Below, one piece after another: positions 1-8,900 of a stretch of 22,141 bases of DNA. The translations under genes were made by a program, and so were the position numbers. Within the stretch, counting starts at the first letter, position 1; each line of letters opens with the position of its first letter. The notes under the pieces are model-generated. The model was not told the DNA's origin, ran no database searches, and worked only from the letters and a program-made list of their open reading frames with translations. This stretch comes from JAVEYA01 sp034003745 (GTDB lineage: Bacteria > Bacillota > Peptococcia > DRI-13 > PHAD01), in NCBI GenBank assembly GCA_034003745.1, contig JAVEYA010000031.1:1-22141 (forward strand), given 5' to 3'.

Positions 1-191
1 ATGCCGAATATCAATATCTTTTCTACCCGGACAAGGTTATTCTGCGTTCCTATGACCGCAGCAAACCGGAGATCCATTTGTTCTTTAATTTTGCCTTCAA
101 ATATTCCAAGCTGCTCCCCGGCTTTGCCGAGGCGGCCGACCATGAGCAAACCTTATACTGGCATCAAGACTTATTTAATGATTTAGATTGA
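1..191 (+). CDS. 3' end of an unrecognised protein (partial)
   Basis: The reading frame beginning at base 3 is open from the window edge to a TGA at 189-191 and gives the last 62 residues of a protein. It is rich in aromatic residues (LFYPDKVILRSYD, then HLFFNFAFKYSKLLPGF) and ends in an acidic tail, DLFNDLD. This composition looks like real soluble protein. The competing ATG frame at 1-186 is Ser/Pro/Arg-rich and looks like a shadow. I do not recognise the family. A terminator lies about 55 bases after the stop, which supports this as the true gene end. Confidence 0.6.
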   Translation, partial: AEYQYLFYPDKVILRSYDRSKPEIHLFFNFAFKYSKLLPGFAEAADHEQTLYWHQDLFNDLD

Positions 192-246
192 TTACGCCGC
201 ATCTGAATACTTCGGATAAAGGCTGCCGGGATATTTCCCGATTTCT

Positions 247-273
247 AAGGCCCATTTGTAAAGGGCCTTTTTT
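247..273 (+). terminator. Intrinsic terminator after the first partial gene
   Basis: A 7-bp stem (AAGGCCC at 247-253 with GGGCCTT at 263-269) with a 9-base loop runs into a T run at 268-273. It sits about 55 bases after the upstream stop codon and would end that transcript before the histidine kinase gene. Confidence 0.8.
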
Positions 274-444
274 GTTTGTATCCGGCCTGCTTATTTATGA
301 GAAAATTGTAATAATATGTTGAAAACTGTCGAATTAATATGATACAGTTGAGCAGACGGCCCCAACCAGGCGGGCGGTCCCTATCTGGGCGTTATCAACG
401 AAGCAGCTGAGCGAAATGGAGGCTGCGGGAAACGAGGTTATAAG

Positions 445-3216
445 ATGAAGGCTGACGACAAAAGAGTAATTAAAAAAGAATCCCTGAAGAAATTCCGAAA
501 TTTGAATCTCACTTTACTTGATGAATTTCCCGCGCTGATTTGGCGTTCGGGCAAGGATGCCAAATGCGATTACTTTAATAAAACCTGGCTGGAGTTCACC
601 GGCCGGACCTTGGAGCAGGAATGGGGCGACGGCTGGGCGAAGGGCGTCCATCCCGATGATTTTCAGCGCTGTCTTGATATTTATCTGTCCTCTTTCCAAG
701 CCCGTCGGCCTTTTGAAATGGAATACCGTTTGAGAAGACATGATGGCGAGTACCGCTGGATTCTGGATCTGGGCCGACCGATTAAAGACCGGCACGGCAA
801 TTTCAGCGGGTTTCTGGGTGCATGTTATGACATTACGGAACGCAAGATTGCTGAAGAAGGTCTCCGGCGTTACCGTATCCTCTCCGAAAGAGCCAGGGAT
901 ATAATGTTATTTGTCGATACCGAGGGCAATATTATCGAAGCCAATGAGGCGGCGATACGGGCTTATGGTTACACCCGGGAAGAATTACTGGCTTTAAAAA
1001 TTTATGATTTGCGTAAAGAAGATAAGAAGGCGTTTATCCAAAAGCAAATGGCGCAGGCCGATAAAAAGGGCATTCTTTTTGAAACAGTCCATTACCGGAA
1101 AGACGGCAGTCTTTTTCCCGTTGAAGTGAACAGCCAGGGGACTATGATCGACGGTAAAGGCGTGCTCTTAAGCGTAGTAAGGGATATTACCGAAAGGGAA
1201 AAAAGCCGGCAGGAGCTCGAGAAAGCCAGGGAAGCAGCGGAAGCCGCCAGCCTGGCCAAAAGCGAGTTTTTGGCCAATATGAGCCATGAAATCCGTACGC
1301 CGATGAACGGAATAATCGGGTTAGGCGAGCTGTTAAGCGTGACTCCGCTTAATAAGGAGCAAAGGGAATACCTGGATATGATTACGTTATCGTCAAACAC
1401 CTTGTTAAAAATCATCAATGATATTCTGGACTTTTCCAAGATAGAAGCGGGGAAACTGGAAATCGAGGAAATCGATTTTGATTTCCGGGATACTTTGGAA
1501 AAAACAGTGGACGCCTTTGCCTTGCGCGCCCATGAAAAAGGGCTGGAGCTGAGCTGCTTTATTCATGATGATGTACCGGACTATGTTTGCGGCGACCCGG
1601 GACGTTTGCGGCAGGTCTTAGTAAACCTTGTGGGAAACGCGTTGAAATTTACCAATACCGGGGAAGTTACTGTTATCGTTAAAAAAGTTCGGGACGATAG
1701 CGCCAGGATACTGGTTAAAATTACTGTTGTAGACACCGGCGTCGGCATTGCCGCTGATAAAATGGAATATATTTTTAAGAGTTTTACCCAGGCGGATGGC
1801 TCGTATACGAGGAAATTCGGGGGTACAGGACTCGGTCTGTCCATTTCCAGGAAACTAGTTGAAATGATGGGTGGAAAGATATCCGTAACCAGTAAGGTTG
1901 GAACCGGCAGCGCTTTTTCTTTTACATTGCCCTTCCTGGCAGCCAGGGAAGAGAGGGTTTCCCAAACCGCCGATCTTGAATCCCGCCTGGCCAAACTGAA
2001 AGGATCACGGGTCCTCGTCGTCGATGATAACGAGACAAACCGGAAGATTCTTTTCCATATGCTCCAGGGCTGCGGAATCGCAGTTGAACTGGCTGCGGGC
2101 GGTGAGGAAGGAATAGAACTGATAAAAAGGTTCAATGATAAAGGAACCCCTTTTAATGTAATTCTATTGGATGCGCAAATGCCGGTGATGAACGGATTTA
2201 CCTTCGCGGAGCGCATCAAAGCTTATATTGATATAAAAACAACGGCAATTATCATGCTCACCTCCGTCGGGATTAAAGGGGACTTGGCCAGATGCCAGAA
2301 AATGGGAATCTCCGTTTATCTGGTGAAACCTATTAAAAAGCATGACCTCTTTCAGGCCATAGCCACCGTCAGTATCGGCGCCGAGAAAGAAGCTTTGCTT
2401 CAGCCCGGGGTTGATGCTGCCGGAGAAAACCGGGAAAAAACTGCCGGATTTGCGGATAGCCTCAAGAATGTCAAAATTTTATTAGCCGAGGATAATTATA
2501 TAAACAACAAGCTTACTACCGCTATGTTAAAAAACAAGGGATGGCAGGTTAAAACTGTTCCAAACGGTGTGAAAGCTCTGAAAGCAATAGAAAATCACGC
2601 CTTCGATCTCATCCTCATGGATATTCAAATGCCGGAAATGGATGGCCTGGAAGCGACCAGAATTATCAGAGCGAAGGAGAAAGAAACAGGGAACTATGTC
2701 CCCATAGTAGCTATGACCGCTTATGCCATGAAAGAGGACTGGGAAAAATTCCTGGAATCCGGAATGGACGACTATATTTCCAAACCCATACACTCCGCGG
2801 AGCTCTACCAGATTATTGAGCGCTTGCTGCGCAGGGAAAAGAAAGCCCTCGGCAAGTCCGGACTGCAGGCAGGATTGGCGAGAATGTTGGCTGTTCTAAG
2901 CGGGAACAAACAAGAAGTTCGGGAGCTGATAGATGATTTTCTGGAGGACAGCGAGAAACAGACAGAGAGGCTTTATAAAGCCATTTGGGAAGATAATGCC
3001 GCCGATGTGGAGAGAATGGCCCATGGATTAAAAGGAGCGATACTTAACTTTAAAACGGGGATAGAATACGATTTGGCCAATGAGCTTGAGCTGATCGGAC
3101 GATCGGGGTATATTGACCGGGCCAGGGCTTTGGCTATTTTTGAAGACCTGCAGGTAAACCTGGAAATTTTAAAAGTCCAATTAAAGGAATATGCAGCGGA
3201 AGATCAGGTTGATTGA
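445..3216 (+). CDS. Hybrid sensor histidine kinase, PAS-PAS-HisKA-HATPase-REC-REC-Hpt
   Basis: A 923-residue cytosolic phosphorelay kinase with no membrane segment or signal peptide. The order is PAS (about 25-133, ending DITERK), PAS (about 141-252, ending DITERE), HisKA (H box SHEIRTPMNG, His281), HATPase (N box around NLVGNALKF, then DTGVGI and GGTGLGLSI), REC1 (acidic DD 527-528, phospho-acceptor Asp576 in LLDAQMP, Lys in VKP), REC2 (Asp726 in LMDIQMP, Lys in SKP) and a C-terminal Hpt domain (His860 in AHGLKG). Every phosphorelay residue is present, so an intramolecular His-Asp-His relay is plausible, presumably ending on a separate response regulator. None is encoded next to it, so the target is unknown. 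The start is set by GAGG at 434-437, seven bases before ATG. Paired PAS domains suggest an intracellular redox or small-molecule signal. The gene is flanked by terminators and so is probably transcribed alone. Confidence 0.93.
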   Translation: MKADDKRVIKKESLKKFRNLNLTLLDEFPALIWRSGKDAKCDYFNKTWLEFTGRTLEQEWGDGWAKGVHPDDFQRCLDIYLSSFQARRPFEMEYRLRRHDGEYRWILDLGRPIKDRHGNFSGFLGACYDITERKIAEEGLRRYRILSERARDIMLFVDTEGNIIEANEAAIRAYGYTREELLALKIYDLRKEDKKAFIQKQMAQADKKGILFETVHYRKDGSLFPVEVNSQGTMIDGKGVLLSVVRDITEREKSRQELEKAREAAEAASLAKSEFLANMSHEIRTPMNGIIGLGELLSVTPLNKEQREYLDMITLSSNTLLKIINDILDFSKIEAGKLEIEEIDFDFRDTLEKTVDAFALRAHEKGLELSCFIHDDVPDYVCGDPGRLRQVLVNLVGNALKFTNTGEVTVIVKKVRDDSARILVKITVVDTGVGIAADKMEYIFKSFTQADGSYTRKFGGTGLGLSISRKLVEMMGGKISVTSKVGTGSAFSFTLPFLAAREERVSQTADLESRLAKLKGSRVLVVDDNETNRKILFHMLQGCGIAVELAAGGEEGIELIKRFNDKGTPFNVILLDAQMPVMNGFTFAERIKAYIDIKTTAIIMLTSVGIKGDLARCQKMGISVYLVKPIKKHDLFQAIATVSIGAEKEALLQPGVDAAGENREKTAGFADSLKNVKILLAEDNYINNKLTTAMLKNKGWQVKTVPNGVKALKAIENHAFDLILMDIQMPEMDGLEATRIIRAKEKETGNYVPIVAMTAYAMKEDWEKFLESGMDDYISKPIHSAELYQIIERLLRREKKALGKSGLQAGLARMLAVLSGNKQEVRELIDDFLEDSEKQTERLYKAIWEDNAADVERMAHGLKGAILNFKTGIEYDLANELELIGRSGYIDRARALAIFEDLQVNLEILKVQLKEYAAEDQVD

Positions 3217-3224
3217 ATGGAAAT

Positions 3225-3252
3225 AAGGCTCGCGATCGCGGGCCTTTTTTTT
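3225..3252 (+). terminator. Intrinsic terminator after the histidine kinase
   Basis: AAGGC at 3225-3229 pairs with GCCTT at 3242-3246, and the self-complementary CGCGATCGCG lies inside. A run of eight T follows (3245-3252). It begins nine bases after the kinase stop codon. Confidence 0.85.
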
Positions 3253-3339
3253 ATTGCATTTTACCTCTCCCCCGGCTTATCTTCAGGAACCTTTTACGGC
3301 TGACCAAAATACTTTAATACGTAAGGGGGGTGGATGGAA

Positions 3340-4329
3340 ATGCAGAAAATACTTGATTGCATTGACGCCGGTTCAGCATACTGTCCCTGTCATTTGGCTG
3401 AAACCGGGGAATGCATCATGTGTTCGCAGTTGCAGGGCAGGACATTTTGTGACTGTGCCAACTGGAAGGGCGTTTGCATATACCATGATTTTGTTTCGAA
3501 CAGGTATCGCAAGCGGGAACAACGCGAAAGCCGGTCATGCCGCATTCTGAAGCGGGATGAAGTCTCCGAGGGGCTTGTCCTCTTTGGGATCGAAGTCGGC
3601 AAGGAGATGGCCAGGGAATTGAATGCGCCCGGTACTTACGTGTTCATGCGGGATCAGGCATCTCCGGCATATTACGATACGCCGATGTCCATTATGACGG
3701 TGGAAGAGACAGAGGGTACGATTATCGCCGCTGTGCAGGTCCGGGGCGTCAAGACGAAGGCACTGGGAGATCTACAGGAGAAAGTTGAGATCAGGGGTCC
3801 TTATTGGAATGGGCTGTTGGGGCTGAAGTATATCAAAGGAATGCGGGACAGCGCAGCGCTGATCATTGCCAGAGGCGTGGGGCAGGCCGCAGTTTTGCCG
3901 GCAGCCAGGAAACTTATTGCGGGAGGGAATAAGGTCAAAATAATTTTAGATGCGGGAAGAAACAGTCATAATTTTACCGAAGCCTATTTTCAGGATTTGG
4001 GCTGTGAGGTTGCGTTGAAGCCGCTCTTAAGCGGAAAGGCTCTGGAGATGCCTTTCGAGACGGCTTCTTACATCAAGGAGACCATTATCCAAGAGCAGAT
4101 CGGGCTTGTCGTCAGCGGAGGTTCGGAAAAACTGCACCAGAAAGTGGCCGGCTTATTGCTCACGCTGGAAGATAAGCCCTTTTTGGCTTGCTCCAATGAC
4201 GCCAAATTCTGCTGCGGCGAGGGTATCTGCGGCAGCTGTCATACCCGCGTTGAAGACGGGAGCAGGATAAAAACATGCAAGACGCAGCTAAACCCATTTT
4301 CATTGTACGAACGGAGGGCACAGGTATGA
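3340..4329 (+). CDS. PyrK-like FAD/NAD(P)-binding iron-sulfur electron-transfer protein with Cys-rich N-terminus
   Basis: A protein of about 329 residues resembling the electron-transfer subunit of dihydroorotate dehydrogenase (PyrK) and the related sulfide dehydrogenase subunit: a ferredoxin-reductase-type FAD domain, then an NAD-binding domain (LIIARGVGQAAVLPAARKL), then a C-terminal [2Fe-2S] motif CGEGICGSC with a fourth ligand in KTC (Cys292, 297, 300, 313). PyrK itself is about 250-260 residues. The extra length is an N-terminal extension with eight cysteines in the first 46 residues (7, 15, 17, 25, 28, 37, 39, 46), which could hold another metal centre. No pyrD or other pyr gene is adjacent, so a pyrimidine role is unlikely. 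The next gene overlaps by four bases, so the two products probably form an oxidoreductase complex. A G-rich Shine-Dalgarno at 3325-3332 fits ATG 3340 (about nine bases) better than ATG 3334, which is too close. Physiological donor and acceptor are not known. Confidence 0.82.
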   Translation: MQKILDCIDAGSAYCPCHLAETGECIMCSQLQGRTFCDCANWKGVCIYHDFVSNRYRKREQRESRSCRILKRDEVSEGLVLFGIEVGKEMARELNAPGTYVFMRDQASPAYYDTPMSIMTVEETEGTIIAAVQVRGVKTKALGDLQEKVEIRGPYWNGLLGLKYIKGMRDSAALIIARGVGQAAVLPAARKLIAGGNKVKIILDAGRNSHNFTEAYFQDLGCEVALKPLLSGKALEMPFETASYIKETIIQEQIGLVVSGGSEKLHQKVAGLLLTLEDKPFLACSNDAKFCCGEGICGSCHTRVEDGSRIKTCKTQLNPFSLYERRAQV

Positions 4330-5606
4330 GGAAAGTCGTTATAATCGGCGGGGGCTGGGCGGGCTGCGCGGCTGCAGTTACAGCAAAAAAAGCCGGCGCC
4401 GAGGTGATTATCCTGGAGAAGACCGATTTGCTGCTGGGGTTGGGCAATGTGGGCGGTATCATGAGGAATAACGGCCGGTACACAGCAGCAGAAGAAATCA
4501 TCGCCCTGGGCGCGCCGGAACTGATTGAGATAACAGATGTGGCGGCGCGGCATCAGAATATTGATTTTCCGGGCCATCGGCATGCCAGCCTCTACGATGT
4601 CAACCTGGTGGAACCGAGGGTGCGCCGTCTCTTAAATGAGTTGGGTGTGGAGATACGTCTGGAGACCAGGGCGGTTGACGTAAAAATTAAGGACGGGTGC
4701 ATTGAAAGTATTCTCACCGCCGGTGATGAGTGGATTGGCGGGGATGTTTTCATTGAGACCACAGGGTCCACCGGACCTATGGGTAATTGCCTGAGATACG
4801 GGAATGGCTGCTCCATGTGTATTCTACGCTGCCCGACCTTCGGTCCCCGGGTCAGCATCAGCCAGCGGGCCGGCGTTCCGGATATTCTGGGCCGGCGCGC
4901 GGATGGCTCTTATGGCGCGATGAGCGGTTCCTGCAAACTAAGCAAAAGCTCTCTGGAGCCGGAGCTGCTGCGGCAGCTGGAGGCAGAAGGCAAGCTGGTT
5001 CTGGCGGTCCCGCCGGAAGACGTCAATATGGGGAAATTGAATATTAAGGTTTGCCAGCAGTATGCCTTAAAGGAATTTGCGGAAAACGTAGTGCTTCTGG
5101 ATACGGGGTATATTAAGCTGATGACCTCCTACTATCCGCTGGAGAAGCTGCGGCGCATCAAAGGATTGGAAAATGCCCGCTATGTGGACCCCTATTCAGG
5201 GGGCAAGGGCAATTCCATCCGCTATCTGTCGATGGCGCCCCGCAGCAATACGATGAAAGTAGAGGACGTACCAAACCTGCTTTGCGCCGGGGAAAAATCG
5301 GGGCTCTTTGTTGGTCATACCGAGGCCATGGCGACCGGCAGTCTGGCCGGTCACAACAGCGTGCGAATGGCGCTGGGCATGCCCCTATTGGAGTTGCCCA
5401 GGCTGCTGGCGCTGGGCCACTTGATTAACTTCGCCAATGAAAAGCTGCAGGATGCGGAGGGGCGAAAAGACCGCTATACTTTTTGCGGCGGAAAATATTT
5501 CACGATTATGCAGGAAGAAGGTCTTTACACTACCGATAAAGAGGTTATTGCCAAGCGTGTGCAGGATATTGGCTTAAAAGACATTTACCGGTATAAGCTG
5601 ATTTGA
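4326..5606 (+). CDS. FAD-dependent oxidoreductase, GidA/TrmFO-like, with a ferredoxin-like Cys motif
   Basis: A 426-residue flavoprotein. The N-terminal Rossmann motif VVIIGGGWAGCAAA binds the FAD ADP moiety and is followed about 20 residues later by the ribose-binding glutamate (VIILEK). The C-terminal stretch NLLCAGEKSGLFVGHTEA then MATGSLAGHNS resembles the FAD-closing region of the GidA/TrmFO family. Unlike tRNA-modifying TrmFO, it carries Cys155, Cys162, Cys165 and Cys169-Pro, a C-x6-C-x2-C-x3-CP pattern like a [4Fe-4S] ferredoxin half-motif. ATG 4326 overlaps the stop of the PyrK-like gene (ATGA), with GGAGG about eight bases upstream. The longer reading frame from 4275 would overlap the neighbour by 55 bases and adds residues that look non-family. 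Translational coupling implies a shared complex with electrons passing between flavin and Fe-S centres. The substrate is unknown; I do not call it trmFO because of the cysteine insert and the operon partner. Confidence 0.8.
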   Translation: MRKVVIIGGGWAGCAAAVTAKKAGAEVIILEKTDLLLGLGNVGGIMRNNGRYTAAEEIIALGAPELIEITDVAARHQNIDFPGHRHASLYDVNLVEPRVRRLLNELGVEIRLETRAVDVKIKDGCIESILTAGDEWIGGDVFIETTGSTGPMGNCLRYGNGCSMCILRCPTFGPRVSISQRAGVPDILGRRADGSYGAMSGSCKLSKSSLEPELLRQLEAEGKLVLAVPPEDVNMGKLNIKVCQQYALKEFAENVVLLDTGYIKLMTSYYPLEKLRRIKGLENARYVDPYSGGKGNSIRYLSMAPRSNTMKVEDVPNLLCAGEKSGLFVGHTEAMATGSLAGHNSVRMALGMPLLELPRLLALGHLINFANEKLQDAEGRKDRYTFCGGKYFTIMQEEGLYTTDKEVIAKRVQDIGLKDIYRYKLI

Positions 5607-5668
5607 TGTATAGCGGCTGTCTCCTTAGTCCAAGATATTAGCAGTAAAAATATCAAAGGAAGACGAAG

Positions 5669-5851
5669 ATGCCGCAAAATAAGAAGAAGAAAAAAGAGCT
5701 GACCGCGCATGATTTACTGAAGTATGAGACTGCCAAGGAATTGGGACTATGGGAGAAAATCAGCACATACGGCTGGGGAGAGTTGACAGCGGAAGAGTCC
5801 GGCCGTATCGGCGGGGTCATGACCAGAAAGAAACTGCAGAAGAATAAGTAG
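5669..5851 (+). CDS. sspF: Small acid-soluble spore protein, alpha/beta type (SspF-like)
   Basis: A 60-residue, lysine-rich protein. The core LKYETAKELGLWEKISTYGW matches the SspF pattern (in Bacillus subtilis FKYELAKDLGFYDTVKNGGW), followed by GELTAEESGRIGG, where alpha/beta SASPs carry a second conserved helix ending in GG. SASPs coat spore DNA and protect it from UV and heat; they are made in the forespore, normally under sigma G. AAAGGA lies about eight bases before the ATG. The gene is monocistronic: it follows a 62-base gap and its TAG stop lies inside the stem of the next terminator. Its presence is the best direct evidence that the organism sporulates. The assignment rests on remembered family sequence, but the match of the Glu-Leu-Gly and Gly-Trp-Gly blocks is strong. 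Confidence 0.85.
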   Translation: MPQNKKKKKELTAHDLLKYETAKELGLWEKISTYGWGELTAEESGRIGGVMTRKKLQKNK

Positions 5852-5881
5852 GTCAGGGAGCGATCCCTGACCTACTTTTTT
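5846..5881 (+). terminator. Strong intrinsic terminator after the spore protein gene
   Basis: An uninterrupted 14-bp stem (5846-5859 with 5864-5877), GCGA tetraloop at 5860-5863, and a T run to 5881. The stop codon of the sspF-like gene lies inside the left arm. It separates the spore gene from dnaE. Confidence 0.92.
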
Positions 5882-5905
5882 GATTACCCCTTAGGACGAT
5901 ATTTC

Positions 5906-5914
5906 TGCTAAAAT
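5906..5914 (+). promoter_or_regulatory. Possible extended -10 promoter element for dnaE
   Basis: TGCTAAAAT has the TGn extension and a -10-like TAAAAT, 23 bases before the dnaE start and directly after a strong terminator, so some promoter must lie here. No good -35 hexamer is seen 16-18 bases upstream, so the call is tentative. Confidence 0.35.
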
Positions 5915-5936
5915 AAAAGAAAAGGGAGGTTTGGCT

Positions 5937-8900
5937 GTGAGCTTTGTTCATCTACATGTACATACCTGTTATAGTCTTTTGGACGGAGCCGCCAAAATCC
6001 CGGAGCTTTTAAAAGCGGCCAAGGAGATGGGCATGGAGGCGCTGGCGATTACCGACCACGGCTCCATGTACGGCGTGATCGAGTTCTATAAGCAAGCGAA
6101 GAAAATCGGCATCAAGCCGATTATCGGCTGCGAAGTCTATGTGGCGCGGCGCGGGCACAGGGACAAGGCCGCCGGCCTGGACGAAAGTCCGTATCATCTG
6201 GTTTTGCTGGCTGAAAACCAGGAAGGGTACAGGAATCTTTTGAAGCTGGTTTCCATTGGCCATTTGGACGGCTTTTATTATAAACCCCGGGTGGACAGGG
6301 AATTATTGAAAGAATATGCCTCCGGACTGATCGCTCTGTCGGCTTGCCTGGCCGGGGAAATACCGACTTTGCTCTTGGAGAACAGGGAAGCGGACGCGCT
6401 GCAGACGGCCCTCGTCTATCGGGATATTTTCGGAGCGGGGAATTTTTATCTGGAGTTGCAGGACCATGGTCTGGAAGAACAGCGCCGGGTCAATGCCGGC
6501 CTGCTGAAGCTTGCCAAAGAGACCGGCATCCCGCTGGCGGCGACGAACGACCTGCACTACCTGAAGAAAGAGGACGCCCATGTCCAGGACGTGCTCTTAT
6601 GCATTCAGACGGCCAAAACCCTGCAGGATACGGAGCGGATGCACTTTGAGACGGAAGAATTCTATCTCAAATCGCCTGAAGAGATGCGGCTGTTATTCGG
6701 GGATTATCCCGAGGCTTTAAAGAATACGGTGGAGATTGCCGCGCGGTGCAATGTGGATTTCGCCTTTGGTGAAAACCGCCTGCCCAATTATGAGGTCCCG
6801 GAAGGCTATACCGCCGTTTCGTACCTGGCGGAACTGTGCCGGGAAGGTTTGGGCAAAAGATATAAAAATATCGGCGAAGAGCATCGCGCCCGCCTGGAAT
6901 TTGAGCTGGCCACCATCGAGAAAATGGGCTATTCCAGTTATTTTTTGATTGTTTGGGATTTTATCCGTTATGCCAAGGAAAAGGATATTTTTGTCGGGCC
7001 CGGCCGCGGTTCAGCCGCGGGCAGCCTGGTTTCCTACTGCCTGGAGATTACGGATGTGGATCCGCTGAAATATGATTTGCTCTTCGAGCGCTTTTTGAAT
7101 CCCGAAAGAATCAGCATGCCGGATATTGATATAGACTTTTGTTTCGAACGCCGTGGCGAAGTGATTGAATACGTTGTGCAGAAATATGGGGCCGACCATG
7201 TGGCCCAGATCATCACTTTTGGAACGCTTGCCGCCCGGGCGGCTATCCGTGATACGGGCAGGGCCATGGGTGTACCCCTGCCGCTGGTGGATAAGGTGGC
7301 CAAGCTGGTTCCCATGGAACTGGGCATTACTCTTGACCGCGCCTTGGAAGTGTCGCCGGAATTGGCGCAATTGGCTGAACAGGAGCCTACGGTCAAAGAA
7401 CTGCTGAGAGTGGCCCGGGCGCTGGAAGGGGTTCCGCGGCATGCCGGCACCCATGCCGCCGGCGTAGTCATATCGCCGGCGCCGCTGGATGAGTTTCTGC
7501 CGCTGCAGCGTACGTCCGAGGGTCTGGTCTCCACCCAGTTTGACAAGGATACCGTGGAAGAAATCGGTCTTTTGAAGATGGATTTACTGGGTCTGCGCAC
7601 CTTGACCGTGGTCAATAAAGCGGTGGACCTGGTCAAAAGAAGCCAGGGTCTGGAGCTGAATCTGTCGGAACTCCCCTTGGATGATAAAAAGACGTATCAG
7701 CTCTTATCCGCCGGAGATACCATTGGGGTCTTTCAGCTGGAAAGTTCGGGCCTGCGGGCCATTCTGCGGGAGTTGAAGCCGGACAGTTTTGAAGATATTA
7801 TCGCCCTGGTGGCGTTGTACCGTCCGGGTCCTTTGGGCAGCGGCATGATTGAAGATTTTATCCGGCGTCGCCATGGGGCGGTGGAGGTAAAATATCTGCA
7901 TCCGTCCCTGGAACCGGTACTGCAAACCACTTATGGCGTCATTGTGTATCAGGAGCAGGTCATGCGAATTGCCAGCGAACTGGCGGGATTTTCGCTGGGC
8001 GAAGCCGACCTGTTAAGACGGGCCATGGGCAAGAAAAAGCCGGAAATCATTGCGGGACTGCGCCGTCAGTTTATTGAAGGCGCCGCCGCCCAGGACGTCT
8101 TCGCGGATATTGCGGGGAAGGTCTTTGACCTGATGGAATATTTCGCGGGCTATGGCTTCAATAAGAGCCATTCGGCGGCGTACGCCTTTCTCTCCTACCA
8201 GACCGCCTACCTGAAGGCCCATTATCCCGTTGAGTTTATGGCGGCCCTCCTGACCAGCGTGATTGAATCCAAAGACCGCGTCCCTTTCTATATCGAGGAA
8301 TGCAGGCAAATGAGGATAAAAATCCTCCCTCCCGATGTCAATGAAAGCATGGTAGGTTTTCTGGTCAGCGGCAATCAAATCCGTTTCGGGCTGGCCGCCA
8401 TCAAGCAGGTGGGGTATCAAGCCATCGAGGCCATTATCGCCGAAAGGGAAAAGGGGCCCTATAAGTCCCTGCAGGATTTTTGCGAAAGAGTAGATTTAAG
8501 TCACGTCAATAAGCGCGTTATCGAGAACCTTATCAAATCCGGCGCGTTCAGTTCCGTACGGGGTTCCCGTGCCCAGCTTTTAGAGGTTCTGCATATTTGC
8601 GTAGAACAGGGGCTGAGCATACAACGGCAAAAGAACTCCAACCAGATGTCTTTGTTTGACTTCGGAGGAAGCACGGCGGTGAATCCCCCTATCAACTTGC
8701 CGTCTGCCCGGGATTTTTCTTCCAAGGAAATCCTGCAGATGGAAAAAGAGGTCCTGGGCCTGTACCTGAGCGGCCATCCTTTGTCCGAGTATAAGAGGAT
8801 TATTGAGAAAACGGCTGCTTTACCGATTGAAGAGCTGCGGGAGGAACATGACGATACCGTCATTACCCTGGCGGGTCTGATTACGGCGGTGCGCCGCTCT

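Noticed and set aside
1..186. Complete 61-codon ATG frame at the window start
   Set aside because: Ser/Pro/Arg-rich and unlike a real protein; the overlapping frame from base 3 gives a well-composed C-terminus ending at 191 and is followed by a terminator.
1581..2219. 212-codon minus-strand frame inside the histidine kinase
   Set aside because: Antisense shadow of a gene whose domains are intact; Ser/Pro-rich composition and no ribosome-binding site.
3254..3550. 98-codon frame overlapping the PyrK-like gene start
   Set aside because: Overlaps the conserved cysteine-rich start in another frame and has no Shine-Dalgarno site or recognisable motif.
4326..5606. Calling the FAD oxidoreductase a true TrmFO tRNA methyltransferase
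   Set aside because: The FAD-binding ends are similar, but the four-cysteine insert and the coupled PyrK-like partner do not fit TrmFO.
5607..5640. Sigma-G promoter for the sspF-like gene (TGTATA and GATATTA)
   Set aside because: The elements resemble sigma-G boxes but are 21 bases apart, too far for the usual 15-18, and the -10 lacks its first C.
7034..7636. 200-codon minus-strand frame inside dnaE
   Set aside because: Lies entirely opposite conserved dnaE palm and finger sequence; Ser/Arg-rich shadow.
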